Position numbers and translations under genes: made by a program
Notes under the pieces: model-generated
Told to the model about the DNA's origin: nothing
Seen by the model: the letters and a program-made list of their open reading frames with translations, nothing else
The model's database searches: none
Part shown: in pieces, positions 1 to 20,843 of the stretch
How positions within the stretch are numbered: the first letter of the stretch is position 1
Layout of the letters: every line of letters starts with the position of its first letter
NCBI GenBank assembly: GCA_009731375.1
Contig: BJOX01000154.1
Location: 541,400-584,706, forward strand
Origin: Paulinella micropora
Lineage: Eukaryota > Cercozoa > Imbricatea > Euglyphida
Reading direction: 5' to 3'
DNA: 43,307 nt

Positions 1-388
1 CCCCCCCCCCCCCCCCCCCCCCCGGTCCCCCCTCTTCCCAAGGTCGCTTTTCCTCTCATTCGCACATGCACAACTTTTACAGCCTTGGAGCATTCCCAGC
101 CATTCATTTTGGTGCCGGCAAATTTGCTTCGGATACGAACAATTACAGGGCTTGGGTTCGGGGGGAGGGCCCGGACTCCCCCTTTCCTCGACAGGGTACT
201 TTCAATTGCCGGACCCCCCCCTTTTCTCGACAGGGTACGTTCAATTGCCGGAGGTAACCGGCATAATTATCTGGGACATAAATCCTTCTGGCACAGCTCT
301 TAGAGCCTTGGCAGATAAGCTTCTAATGACACCCCCGCTCTTAGAGCCTTCTGGCACAGCTCTTAGAGCCTTCTGGCACAGCTCTTAG
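1..388 (+). repeat. Repeat R1 copy (poly-C headed), joined to short tandem repeats
   Basis: The window opens with a C tract followed by CCCAAGGTCGC, and the same border occurs inverted at 19110-19177, so this looks like a real end of an interspersed repeat. The body carries a 'cattcattttggtgccggc' block, an 'aattacagggcttgggttcg' block and a 'cgacagggtacgttcaattg' block, all shared with copies near 2.2-2.5 kb and 18.6-19.1 kb. From about 285 the sequence falls into a short tandem repeat of 'ctggcacagctcttagagcc', interrupted by a fragment of the SINE body (taatgacacccccgc). No coding sense is seen. Confidence 0.6.
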
Positions 389-577
389 AATTGACGATAA
401 GCTCTAATGACACCCCCGCAAGGGCAGTTCCAACACTTCCAGACGGGCCGGTATGTTCAATGAAAATACTGGTCCAGAAATAGACCGGTATGTTCAATGA
501 AAATACTGGTGGCACCGACGGGAATCGAACTGGCGACAGGGCCCAGATGGTAGAACTTGACCACTGGGCTATCACGG
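389..577 (-). mobile_element. tRNA-derived SINE, copy 1 (3'-truncated, runs into gap)
   Basis: Read on the minus strand, the right end is a tRNA-like head with a pol III A box TAGCCCAGTGG and B box AGTTCGATTCC. Two tandem copies of a roughly 36-bp block (accagtattttcattgaac...) and the central body follow. The outermost tail seen in full copies is missing here, and the head runs into the gap at 578. Confidence 0.75.
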
Positions 578-628
578 NNNNNNNNNNNNNNNNNNNNNNN
601 NNNNNNNNNNNNNNNNNNNNNNNNNAAT

Positions 629-897
629 AGTGCTTCTCTGTCAATGGCTGATGCATTTCTGCACATGCGCCTCCATCGTCTCACCCGTGAGGGGAGTACG
701 AAGAATTGACGATAAGCTCTAATGACACCCCCGCAAGGGCAGTTCCAACACTTCCAGACGGGCCGGTATGTTCAATGAAAATACTGGTCCAGAAATAGAC
801 CGGTATGTTCAATGAAAATACTGGTGGCACCGACGGGAATCGAACTGGCGACAGGGCCCAGATGGTAGAACTTGACCACTGGGCTATCACGGTGTCC
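629..897 (-). mobile_element. tRNA-derived SINE, copy 2 (full length, 269 bp)
   Basis: This is a full copy: tRNA-like head (ggacaccgtgatagcccagt on the minus strand) at the right end, the roughly 36-bp internal repeat twice, and a body ending in agtgcttctctgtcaatgg at the left end. Two other full copies (12611-12879 and 19615-19883) have exactly the same length. AAT-type microsatellite touches the head side here, as it does in other copies. Mobilisation by a partner LINE is inferred from SINE biology; no LINE is visible. Confidence 0.85.
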
Positions 898-898
898 A

Positions 899-899
899 A

Positions 900-961
<62 letters not shown>

Positions 962-1020
962 TAATAATGATAATAATAACAACAACAACAACAACAACAA
1001 TAATAATAATAATAATAATA
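899..1020. repeat. (AAT)n/(AAC)n microsatellite
   Basis: Near-pure trinucleotide array directly against the SINE head. It changes from AAT to AAC and back to AAT. A unique stretch of about 100 bp follows before the gap. Confidence 0.95.
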
Positions 1021-1120
1021 CTATATCTGGGGCGTACTGATGCAGCTAATGGCACATCCTCAACGGACATAAGCCTCCAATACCCTTGTTCGAGGTCCTC
1101 CACCCCCCCGTGTCAGTCTC

Positions 1121-1937
1121 NNNNNNNNNNNNNNNNNNNNNNNNNNNNNNNNNNNNNNNNNNNNNNNNNNNNNNNNNNNNNNNNNNNNNNNNNNNNNNNN
1201 NNNNNNNNNNNNNNNNNNNNNNNNNNNNNNNNNNNNNNNNNNNNNNNNNNNNNNNNNNNNNNNNNNNNNNNNNNNNNNNNNNNNNNNNNNNNNNNNNNNN
1301 NNNNNNNNNNNNNNNNNNNNNNNNNNNNNNNNNNNNNNNNNNNNNNNNNNNNNNNNNNNNNNNNNNNNNNNNNNNNNNNNNNNNNNNNNNNNNNNNNNNN
1401 NNNNNNNNNNNNNNNNNNNNNNNNNNNNNNNNNNNNNNNNNNNNNNNNNNNNNNNNNNNNNNNNNNNNNNNNNNNNNNNNNNNNNNNNNNNNNNNNNNNN
1501 NNNNNNNNNNNNNNNNNNNNNNNNNNNNNNNNNNNNNNNNNNNNNNNNNNNNNNNNNNNNNNNNNNNNNNNNNNNNNNNNNNNNNNNNNNNNNNNNNNNN
1601 NNNNNNNNNNNNNNNNNNNNNNNNNNNNNNNNNNNNNNNNNNNNNNNNNNNNNNNNNNNNNNNNNNNNNNNNNNNNNNNNNNNNNNNNNNNNNNNNNNNN
1701 NNNNNNNNNNNNNNNNNNNNNNNNNNNNNNNNNNNNNNNNNNNNNNNNNNNNNNNNNNNNNNNNNNNNNNNNNNNNNNNNNNNNNNNNNNNNNNNNNNNN
1801 NNNNNNNNNNNNNNNNNNNNNNNNNNNNNNNNNNNNNNNNNNNNNNNNNNNNNNNNNNNNNNNNNNNNNNNNNNNNNNNNNNNNNNNNNNNNNNNNNNNN
1901 NNNNNNNNNNNNNNNNNNNNNNNNNNNNNNNNNNNNN
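1121..1937. other. Assembly gap (817 N)
   Basis: Only N. SINE sequence resumes immediately on the right, so more SINE or AAT repeat is probably missing here. Confidence 0.99.
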
Positions 1938-2045
1938 TCCAGACGGACCGGTATGTTCAATGAAAATACTGGTGGCACCGACGGGAATCGAACTGGCGAC
2001 AGGGCCCAGATGGTAGAACTTGACCACTGGGCTATCACGGTGTCC
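1938..2045 (-). mobile_element. tRNA-derived SINE, copy 3 (head only, single internal repeat)
   Basis: Head plus only one roughly 36-bp block before the gap. Full copies carry two, so this copy either is a shorter subfamily or was cut by the assembler. It is followed by (AAT)n at 2047-2104. Confidence 0.75.
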
Positions 2046-2046
2046 A

Positions 2047-2104
<58 letters not shown>

Positions 2105-2538
2105 TACTAACTAGGGGCTGCGCCAACACGTGAAAGGATGGTTTGTGGTGCGCTTCGCGCTGGCCCCCTCTCATTCTCGCATGCACAACTTTTTACAGCC
2201 TTGGAGCAATCTCAACCATTCATTTTGGTGCAGGCAACTTCGCTACGGGTACGTACAATTGCGCTGCGGTTCCCGGGGGGAGGGCCCCCCGGCCCCCCCT
2301 TTCCACAGTCCACAGGGTACGTTCAATTACCAGAGGTAACCGGCATAAACCCTTCCGGCACAACTCTTAGAGCCTTGAGGCATTCTCAGCCATTCATTTT
2401 GGTGCCGCCGAATTCGCGTGGGGTGCGTACAATTGCCGGGCTGGGGTTCCGGGGGTGAGTGCCCCCCCGGACCCCCCCTTCCCCGTCGACAGGGTACGTT
2501 CAATTGCCGGAGGTACCAGCAGAACGCAAGTGTAAGCA
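2105..2538 (+). repeat. Repeat R1, two adjacent copies
   Basis: Two successive blocks share 'cattcattttggtgc', a GC-rich middle rich in C and G runs, and 'cagggtacgttcaattgc'. The same order is seen at 60-260 and, inverted, at 18.66-19.11 kb. The ORFs here do not agree between copies in frame or length, which argues against coding. Confidence 0.6.
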
Positions 2539-2870
2539 CTGGTGGCACAAAAACCTAAAATCTCTGGTTTTTGTGCCACCCGGCACCAAAACTTTTGAAT
2601 CTCCGAAGAGAGTTCACCGAGGTGTCGGGTACACCAAACATCAGCCTCAAACTCCCTCTGGTGTGCGCGCACGGCGCCTGGTGGCGCAAAAACCTAAACT
2701 TTCTGGTTTTTACGCTGGCCGGCACCACAATTTTTATATTTTCGAAGAGAGCTCGTCAAGGAGTGTCAGATACACAACATATCAGCCGCTAAATCTCTGG
2801 TGTGCGCAAACGGTGCCTGGTGGCAAAAAGACCTCAATTTTCTGGTTTGGGCGCCACCCGCGACCAAAAC
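2539..2870. repeat. R3 tandem repeat, 139-bp period, about 2.4 copies
   Basis: Copies start at 2539, 2678 and 2817 (ctggtggc...caaaaacct). The last is cut short and runs back into R1-like sequence. The first copy contains a perfect 15-bp inverted repeat (2541-2555 with 2566-2580, 10-nt spacer) that would form a hairpin; later copies keep it imperfectly. Confidence 0.7.
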
Positions 2871-2966
2871 GGGTACCTACAATTGCAGGGCTTAGGTTCC
2901 TGGGACGAGTGCCCCCCGGACCCCCCCTGCCCCGTCGACAGGGTACGTTCAAGGCACCGAGTACTG

Positions 2967-3455
2967 CTAAAAAACAAGGAATTTTGGTATTCAGACACTC
3001 CCCTAACGCAAATATTTGCGTGAATTCCGAAAAAACTACATCAGTATCAAGATCGAGTCTGAGGCTAGCCACCCTATCAACTCCTCCTGGTTCCCACAAA
3101 CCATGATTTATCGGGACAGGGGGTGCAGAAATAGGCTAAAAAAACAAGGAATTTTGCATTCAGGACACTCCCCTCACGCAAATATTTGCGTGAATTCCAA
3201 AGAAATCATATCAGCATCAACATCGAGTCTGGGGCTAGCCACCCTGTCAAAATGAGCTCCCAACTTAAACCATGATTTATTCCGACAGTGCGAAAAAAAA
3301 CAAGGAATTTTGGAATTCAGGACACTCCCCTAACGCAAATATTTGCGTGAATTCCAAAAATATTATATCAGCATCAACACCCTAGCCACCTTGCAAATAT
3401 GAGCTCCCAACTCCTCCTCGTTCCCACAAGCCATGATTTATTCCGACAGGGTGCG
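2967..3455. repeat. R2 tandem repeat, three units of about 157-170 bp
   Basis: Three units each read: A run, 'caaggaattttg', 'cactcccctaacg', then a 14-bp perfect palindrome cgcaaatatttgcg (3007-3020, 3177-3190, 3334-3347), then 'gctagccaccct', 'ttcccacaa' and 'catgattta'. An inverted, slightly diverged unit lies at 18.53-18.66 kb. The third unit ends near a G tract at 3463-3484. Confidence 0.75.
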
Positions 3456-15116
<11,661 letters not shown>

Positions 15117-15128
15117 GATTTCTGCTTT

Positions 15129-15272
<144 letters not shown>

Positions 15273-15407
15273 ATAAGGATAGCAGTCCCTTTGGCGGAGA
15301 CTATAATCCTGCAGACAAACCAGAAGCATGACTGGTTAGCCCTTCAATTTTCTTACAAAGATGTCTCAGAAAAAACCTCATAGCATTGACAAGGAAGAGG
15401 TAACTAC

Positions 15408-15809
15408 TTACACTAATGCATTTGAATGTAGTAAGTTTTTCCATGGATCATTATTGATAGGAGTACTGATAGGGCCATTCCATGACATAAAAGACCCTAA
15501 ATACTTGTGTTGCAGATTAGGCAAGAAAGACACACAAGGATTGCAATCTTGAAGTACATGAGTCTCATAATGTATCTTATCTTTACAAACATCATAAATA
15601 ACATTAACTGGAGTACCAAATCCTCGATGAGTGATTCCAAATCTCATACAACCAGATCTACCAAGAGAGATCAATCTCCTACCTCCTTCATAATTGCCTC
15701 CTTTCAAATAGAACTCCATCTCCAAATCCTTCTTTACTAACTTATAAAAAGACAAACTGAAGAGCGCGTAGTTTCTCTCTCCAATAACTTTGTTCACGCT
15801 CATGAACAA
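15408..15809 (-). CDS. Hypothetical ORF or exon, 133 aa
   Basis: An uninterrupted frame with normal composition, including FYLKGGNYEGGRRLISLGRS and CNPCVSFLPNLQHKYLGSFM. No family is recognised. Close to its end lies a good donor-like GTGTAAGTAG, so it may be an exon of an unrelated minus-strand gene rather than a single-exon gene. It is divided from the P450 start by the TAG array. Confidence 0.3.
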   Translation of the reverse strand: MFMSVNKVIGERNYALFSLSFYKLVKKDLEMEFYLKGGNYEGGRRLISLGRSGCMRFGITHRGFGTPVNVIYDVCKDKIHYETHVLQDCNPCVSFLPNLQHKYLGSFMSWNGPISTPINNDPWKNLLHSNALV

Positions 15810-15815
15810 CTTTTT

Positions 15816-16277
15816 TTAGTCTAGCTTAGCTTTAGTCGAATTTTTGATGGTCGTGAGAGAATTCTGAATATCTGTTTGGGGAAAAATCTGCCAAATCTGC
15901 CTCTGTTGAAAAATGTGGCAAAGGTATGACGGGTAGTACGGGTGTTTGGTTTTTGGTGGACGCAAAGGGTGCAGGACAAGAAGTGCACAATCCACTGTGA
16001 CTTCATGGGGAGTGGCAACGCTTTTGGTTTGCCTATATTTTATTCGCACACTTTGCCACTTTTTTCTACAGCGGGCGCGGTGCCGGGTATAACGTGTAAC
16101 TTTTGCTGGTGGCTGCCACCGGATATCTGAAGAAATCTGCACCTGCAGTCTATGTGAACTGTGGCCACACAAATTAGCTAAAAGAAAGGAAGAAATTATA
16201 AAGAAAACACAGATCCCTTCTCGATCCAACACTTCTTCTTGGGGCCCCGACTTTCCAGTCCAACTATTCAACACCAT
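15816..16277 (-). CDS. Weak hypothetical ORF, 153 aa
   Basis: An open frame directly upstream of the previous one. It is rich in Arg, Lys, Thr and His, with no recognised domain. Two overlapping minus-strand frames are open in the same place, which lowers confidence that either is translated. Confidence 0.15.
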   Translation of the reverse strand: MVLNSWTGKSGPQEEVLDREGICVFFIISSFLLANLCGHSSHRLQVQISSDIRWQPPAKVTRYTRHRARCRKKWQSVRIKYRQTKSVATPHEVTVDCALLVLHPLRPPKTKHPYYPSYLCHIFQQRQIWQIFPQTDIQNSLTTIKNSTKAKLD

Positions 16278-16434
16278 TTTCTCAAAATCTGGGTTGTGCT
16301 CAAGTGTTTTCTGACAAGTCTTCTCGAGTTATCTTAGGGACCCGACTTTCCAGTCCCAACTATTCAACACCATTTTCACAAAATCTGGGTTGTGCTCAAG
16401 TGTTTTCTGACAAGCCTTCTCGAGTTATCAAACA
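16244..16434. repeat. 95-bp tandem duplication
   Basis: Two near-identical units start at 16244 and 16339 (cgactttccagtc...tctcgagttatc). Confidence 0.85.
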
Positions 16435-16440
16435 GCCACG

Positions 16441-16502
16441 ATGACAACACAATGACGACAACGACGACGACGACGACGACAACGACAACGACAACAACAA
16501 CG

Positions 16503-16545
<43 letters not shown>

Positions 16546-17289
16546 ACAACAACAACAAGAAACAACAACGCGACGACGACGACGACGAGTTCTCCTCCCC
16601 CTTCATCTCCCCTCTTTCCTCCTCTTCTTCCTATCTGCAGGCTAGTACTTTCCTCTATGTCCTCCTCTTCTTCCTTATCTGCAGGCTAGTACTTTCCTTC
16701 TATGATTCCAGCCTGCTGCCTTCGCTGACTTTCCTCTTCTCTCTCTCTCTCTCTCTTGTTGTTGTTTACTATGGTGCACGCTCTTTTGCTCTTTTCCTTC
16801 CTTCTCTGTTGTTTTGTTTCTGAGCTCTAGATTTCTATAGTTCATTGAGCATGCTCTGGCGTCCCGACGGCTGGGGATGACAAGACATTAATATAGTCTT
16901 GGCGTGGCAGTTCTTGTTGAAGGCCGATAGCCATATTGCGATTGGTTGACTTTTCTATCGTTAAATTCAACAACAACAACAACAACAACAACAACAACGA
17001 CAACGACAACAACAACGACAACGACAACAACAGCAACAGCAACATTAACAACAGCAGCAACACCAACATTAACAACAACAACAACAACTAACAACAACAA
17101 ACAACAAACAACAAGCAACAACAGCAGCAGCAACAGCAACAACAGCAGCAGCAGCAACAGCAACAACAACAACAACAACACAACAACAACAAACAACAAC
17201 AACAACAACAACAACGACGACGACGACGACGACGACAACAACAACGAAACAGCGACGACAACAAGAACAGCAGCAGCAGCAACAACAAT

Positions 17290-17327
<38 letters not shown>

Positions 17328-17405
17328 CGAGAAGAAAGAACGAAAGAACGAAAGAAACAGAAAAGAAACAGAAGAAAAAACAGAAGAAAAAACAGAAAGG
17401 AAAAG
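16441..17405. repeat. (CAA)n/(CGA)n arrays with unique islands
   Basis: CAA/CGA arrays fill 16441-16590 and 16967-17340. Between them are CT-rich DNA with a 45-bp tandem repeat ('atctgcaggctagtactttc' twice, near 16635 and 16677) and a unique island, 16840-16965. On minus the island has a short open frame, ELPRQDYINVLSSPAVG, which could be a small exon but has no support. Confidence 0.85.
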
Positions 17406-17432
17406 AAATATGATGATGTAATGTTTCTTAAG

Positions 17433-17497
17433 CAAAATGAGTTTCAGCAAGCACGATGCGAAGCAGTTCTTGAAGTGGTGCACCCTAATAAATGGCG
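17433..17497 (+). CDS. Possible small exon
   Basis: Between CTTAAG and a CG|GTACCT donor an open frame reads QNEFQQARCEAVLEVVHPN and KW plus two bases. It is an island of normal composition between a CAA array and a polypyrimidine tract. It could belong to the plus-strand gene ending at 20843, but the phase (2) does not match the exon at 20501, so at least one exon would be missing. Confidence 0.25.
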
Positions 17498-17520
17498 GTA
17501 CCTGTCGACTCCTTCGCATC

Positions 17521-17522
17521 TA

Positions 17523-17617
<95 letters not shown>

Positions 17618-18250
17618 TCACGCACACACACAGACTATCTCTCTTCTTCTTCTTCTTCTTCTTCTTCTTTTTTCTTTTTTTTTTCTTTTCTTTTCTTCCT
17701 CTTCTTCTTCTTCGTCTTCTTCTTCTTCTTCTCTTCTTCTTCTTCTTCTTTTCTTCTGCTTCTTTTCTTCTTCTTCTTCTTCTTCTTCTTCTTCTTCTTC
17801 TTCTTCTTCCTTCTTCCTTCTTCCTTCTTGCTTCCTCCTTCTTCCTTCTCCTTCTTCCTTCTTCCTTCTTCCTCCCTCCTTCTTCCTCCTTCCTCCTTCC
17901 TTCTTCCTTCTTTCTTCCTTCTCTTCTTGCTTCTTGCTTCTTGCTTCTCGCTTCTCGCTTCTCGCTTCTCGCTTCTCGCTTCTTGCTTCTTGCTTCTTGC
18001 TTCTTGCTTCTCGCTTCTCGCTTCTCGCTTCTTGCTTCTTGCTTCCTGCTTCCTGCTTCCTCCTTCTTCCTTCTTCTTCTTCTTCTTCTTCTTCTTCTTC
18101 TTCTTCTTCTTCTTCTTCTTCTCTCTCTCTATCTCTCTCTCTCTCTTTCTCTCTCTCTCTTTTTTTTTTCTTTTTTCTTTTTTCTTTCTTCTTCTTTTCT
18201 TCTTCTTCTTCTTCTTCTTCTTCCTCCTCCTCCTCCTCCTCCTCCTCCTC

Positions 18251-18283
<33 letters not shown>

Positions 18284-18330
18284 TTCTCTCCTCTCTCTCT
18301 CTCTTTTTCTTTCTCTCTTTCTCGTTGTTA
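17521..18330 (+). repeat. Polypyrimidine tract, about 800 bp
   Basis: Almost only C and T on the plus strand: CT dinucleotide, CTT, CTTCC, a 7-bp repeat alternating ttgcttc and tcgcttc (about 17930-18050), CTT again, and CCT. A short CA-rich island lies near 17590-17632. Such mirror-symmetric purine/pyrimidine DNA can adopt triplex (H-DNA) form. Confidence 0.95.
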
Positions 18331-18455
18331 CTGTTGTCGTTGTTGTGTTGTCGTCGCATGTATATGGGCACTCTTACACATATATGTAGGTATGTTTGCA
18401 TTTTCGTCCCTTCTCTGGCTCAGTCCCGCCCAGGTCACTTTACTGTTATAGTTTA

Positions 18456-18501
<46 letters not shown>

Positions 18502-18525
18502 TATTATTATTATTATGGTGTGTGG

Positions 18526-18665
18526 GAACCAGGAGGAGTTGGGGCTCATATTGACAGTGTTGCTAGCCCCAGACTCGATGTTGATGCTGATATAATTTTT
18601 TTAGAATTCACGCAAGTATTTGCGTTAGGGGAGTGTCCTGAATGCGAAAATTCCTTGTTTTTTGG
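18526..18665 (-). repeat. R2 unit, inverted
   Basis: Reverse complement of one R2 unit from 2967-3455. The palindrome is present with one change (cgcaagtatttgcg, 18611-18624). (ATT)n at 18461-18515 sits directly before it. Confidence 0.75.
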
Positions 18666-19177
18666 GAGTACTTGCCGGTACCTCCGGCAATTGAACGTAC
18701 CCAGTCGACGGAGAAGAGGGGGTCCGGGGTCCCTCCACCCGGGAACCCCAGCCCGGCAATGGTACGTACAATTGCCGGGCTGGGGTTCCCGGGACCACCC
18801 CTTTGCCCGTCGACAGGGTACGTTCCATTGCCGGAGGTACCAGCAGAACGCAAGTGTAAGCTCTGGTGGGACCGCGAATTAGTCGGCACCAAAATAAATG
18901 GCTGAGAATGCTCCAAGGCTTTAAGAGTTGTACCGGAAGGGTTCATGCCGGTTACCTCCGGCAATTTAACGTACTCTGTCGACTGTGGAAGGGGGGGGTC
19001 CGGGGGGCCCTCCCCCCGGGAACCAAGCCCTGTAATTGTACGTATCCAAAACGAATTTCCCGGCACCAAAATGAATGGCTAAAAAATGCAAGGCTGTAAA
19101 AGTTGTGCATGTGCAAATGAGAGGAAAAACGACCTTGGGAGGAGGAGAAGGAGGGGGGGGGGGGGGGGGGGGAGGCC
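18666..19177 (-). repeat. R1 cluster with a head-to-head inverted pair
   Basis: Three R1 pieces. The first (about 18666-18760) and second (18771-18855) meet head to head, forming perfect 23-bp arms 18738-18760 and 18771-18793 around a 10-nt spacer. The third (about 18890-19110) is in the orientation opposite to 60-280 and ends in the same poly-G/poly-C border, followed by a 10-N scaffold gap. Confidence 0.7.
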
Positions 19178-19188
19178 NNNNNNNNNNC

Positions 19189-19243
<55 letters not shown>

Positions 19244-19305
19244 GGACACCGTGATAGCCCAGTGGTCAAGTTCTACCATCTGGGCCCTGTCGCCAGTTCG
19301 ATTCC
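19244..19305 (+). mobile_element. tRNA-derived SINE, copy 6 (head, cut by gap)
   Basis: Head with A box and B box on the plus strand, preceded by (ATT)n at 19190-19243. The gap 19306-19558 removes the rest. Confidence 0.8.
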
Positions 19306-19614
19306 NNNNNNNNNNNNNNNNNNNNNNNNNNNNNNNNNNNNNNNNNNNNNNNNNNNNNNNNNNNNNNNNNNNNNNNNNNNNNNNNNNNNNNNNNNNNNNN
19401 NNNNNNNNNNNNNNNNNNNNNNNNNNNNNNNNNNNNNNNNNNNNNNNNNNNNNNNNNNNNNNNNNNNNNNNNNNNNNNNNNNNNNNNNNNNNNNNNNNNN
19501 NNNNNNNNNNNNNNNNNNNNNNNNNNNNNNNNNNNNNNNNNNNNNNNNNNNNNNNNNNATTATCATTATTATTATTATCATTATTATTATTATTATTATT
19601 ATTATTGTTATTTT

Positions 19615-19883
19615 GGACACCGTGATAGCCCAGTGGTCAAGTTCTACCATCTGAGCCCTGTCGCCAGTTCGATTCCCGTCGGTGCCACCAGTATTTTCAT
19701 TGAACATACCGGTCTATTTCTGGACCAGTATTTTCATTGAACATACCGGCCCGTCTGGAAGTGTTGGAACTGCCCTTGCGGGGGTGTCATTAGAGCTTAT
19801 CGTCAATTCTTCGTACTCCCCTCACGGGTGAGACGATGGAGGCGCATGTGCAGAAATGCATCAGCCATTGACAGAGAAGCACT
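19615..19883 (+). mobile_element. tRNA-derived SINE, copy 7 (full length, 269 bp)
   Basis: Plus-strand full copy: tRNA-like head beginning ggacaccgtgatagcccagt, B box agttcgattcc, CCACC end of the tRNA part, two ~36-bp tandem blocks, then the body ending in ...agagaagcact and a long ATT tail. It differs from copies 2 and 5 by few bases (for example ctgagccctg for ctgggccctg). Confidence 0.88.
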
Positions 19884-19887
19884 ATTA

Positions 19888-19923
<36 letters not shown>

Positions 19924-19970
19924 TATTATTATTATAATTATTATTATTTTTATTTTTATTGTTATTGTTG

Positions 19971-20004
<34 letters not shown>

Positions 20005-20015
20005 CATTATTATTG

Positions 20016-20050
<35 letters not shown>

Positions 20051-20099
20051 GTTATTGTTGTTATTATTATTATCATTATTATTATTATTATTATTATTA

Positions 20100-20158
<59 letters not shown>

Positions 20159-20176
20159 GATCATTGTTGTTGTTGT

Positions 20177-20209
<33 letters not shown>

Positions 20210-20212
20210 TAT
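19884..20212. repeat. (ATT)n array with GTT variants, about 330 bp
   Basis: Joins the SINE tail to repeat B. Confidence 0.96.
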
Positions 20213-20388
20213 TAGGGAGTACATAGGCCATTGGTCCTTTTCAATGGGCTGATTGGTATAAAGCTCCTAGAGTAATGTTCTATGCCGTCACTTCCTTTAT
20301 TCCACCGATTGGTGTGGAGACTTTCCTCATGGAATGGAGGACTGGATGCACATGGCCTTTTGGCTCAGCAATTGGCAGGAGATACATT
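20213..20388 (+). repeat. Interspersed repeat B, plus orientation
   Basis: Matches 11973-12147 in reverse complement almost base for base. It is again preceded by the SINE and ATT array and followed by more ATT/GTT repeat. Confidence 0.78.
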
Positions 20389-20500
20389 ATTACTATTATT
20401 ATTATTATTATTATTGTTGTTGTTGTTGTTGTTGTTGTTATTGTTATTATTACTATCACTATTTATTTTATTATTACTATCACTATATATTTTACTGCAG

Positions 20501-20843
20501 GGCACTTTGGTGAAGTTGGGAAGTGCCATGCACGGAGTTTCTGCGGAAATGTTGCGATCTAAGGTAGGTGATAAAATATGAACCCAACTGCAAGAGTGAT
20601 AGAGAAAAGATCACTTTGCCTGGTTTTCCAGAAATAAAAGGGTCCCCTGTACATTGTTGACACAGACTGTATGAGAGGAGGAGGGGGGGGGGGGGGGGGG
20701 GGGGGAACCCNNNNNNNNNNGTTTTTAAATGTGTGTGTGTGTGTGCTGTTTAGTACTTGGACGCATTGATCCTCTACAAGTGCATGTTTGTCTTTTTCAA
20801 CATGGTGCCTTACATCGCCCTCGAGTATAGCTCAAAAGAGTAA
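20501..20843 (+). CDS. Last two exons of an unidentified plus-strand gene
   Basis: Exon 20501-20563 follows TTTACTGCAG and ends at AAG|GTAGGT; it reads GTLVKLGSAMHGVSAEMLRS plus K. Exon 20754-20843 follows TGTTTAG, reads YLDALILYKCMFVFFNMVPY then IALEYSSKE, and ends in TAA. Both are in phase 0, so they join cleanly. The second has a short hydrophobic stretch (CMFVFFNMVPYIAL). The intron contains a poly-G run and a 10-N gap. Upstream exons would lie left of the SINE/B repeats or in gaps. No family is recognised. Confidence 0.55.

Noticed and set aside
389-2047. ORFs containing VIAQWSSSTIWALSPVRFP and similar
   Set aside because: This is the tRNA-like SINE head translated; it recurs in every copy in both senses and is not a protein.
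16842-17519. Minus-strand polyleucine/polyvaline/polycysteine ORFs
   Set aside because: Translated CAA/CAG arrays.
19615-19690. Functional tRNA gene
   Set aside because: The A and B boxes are good, but the D and T stems do not pair well and the sequence continues into a SINE body in every copy, so it is tRNA-derived, not a tRNA gene.
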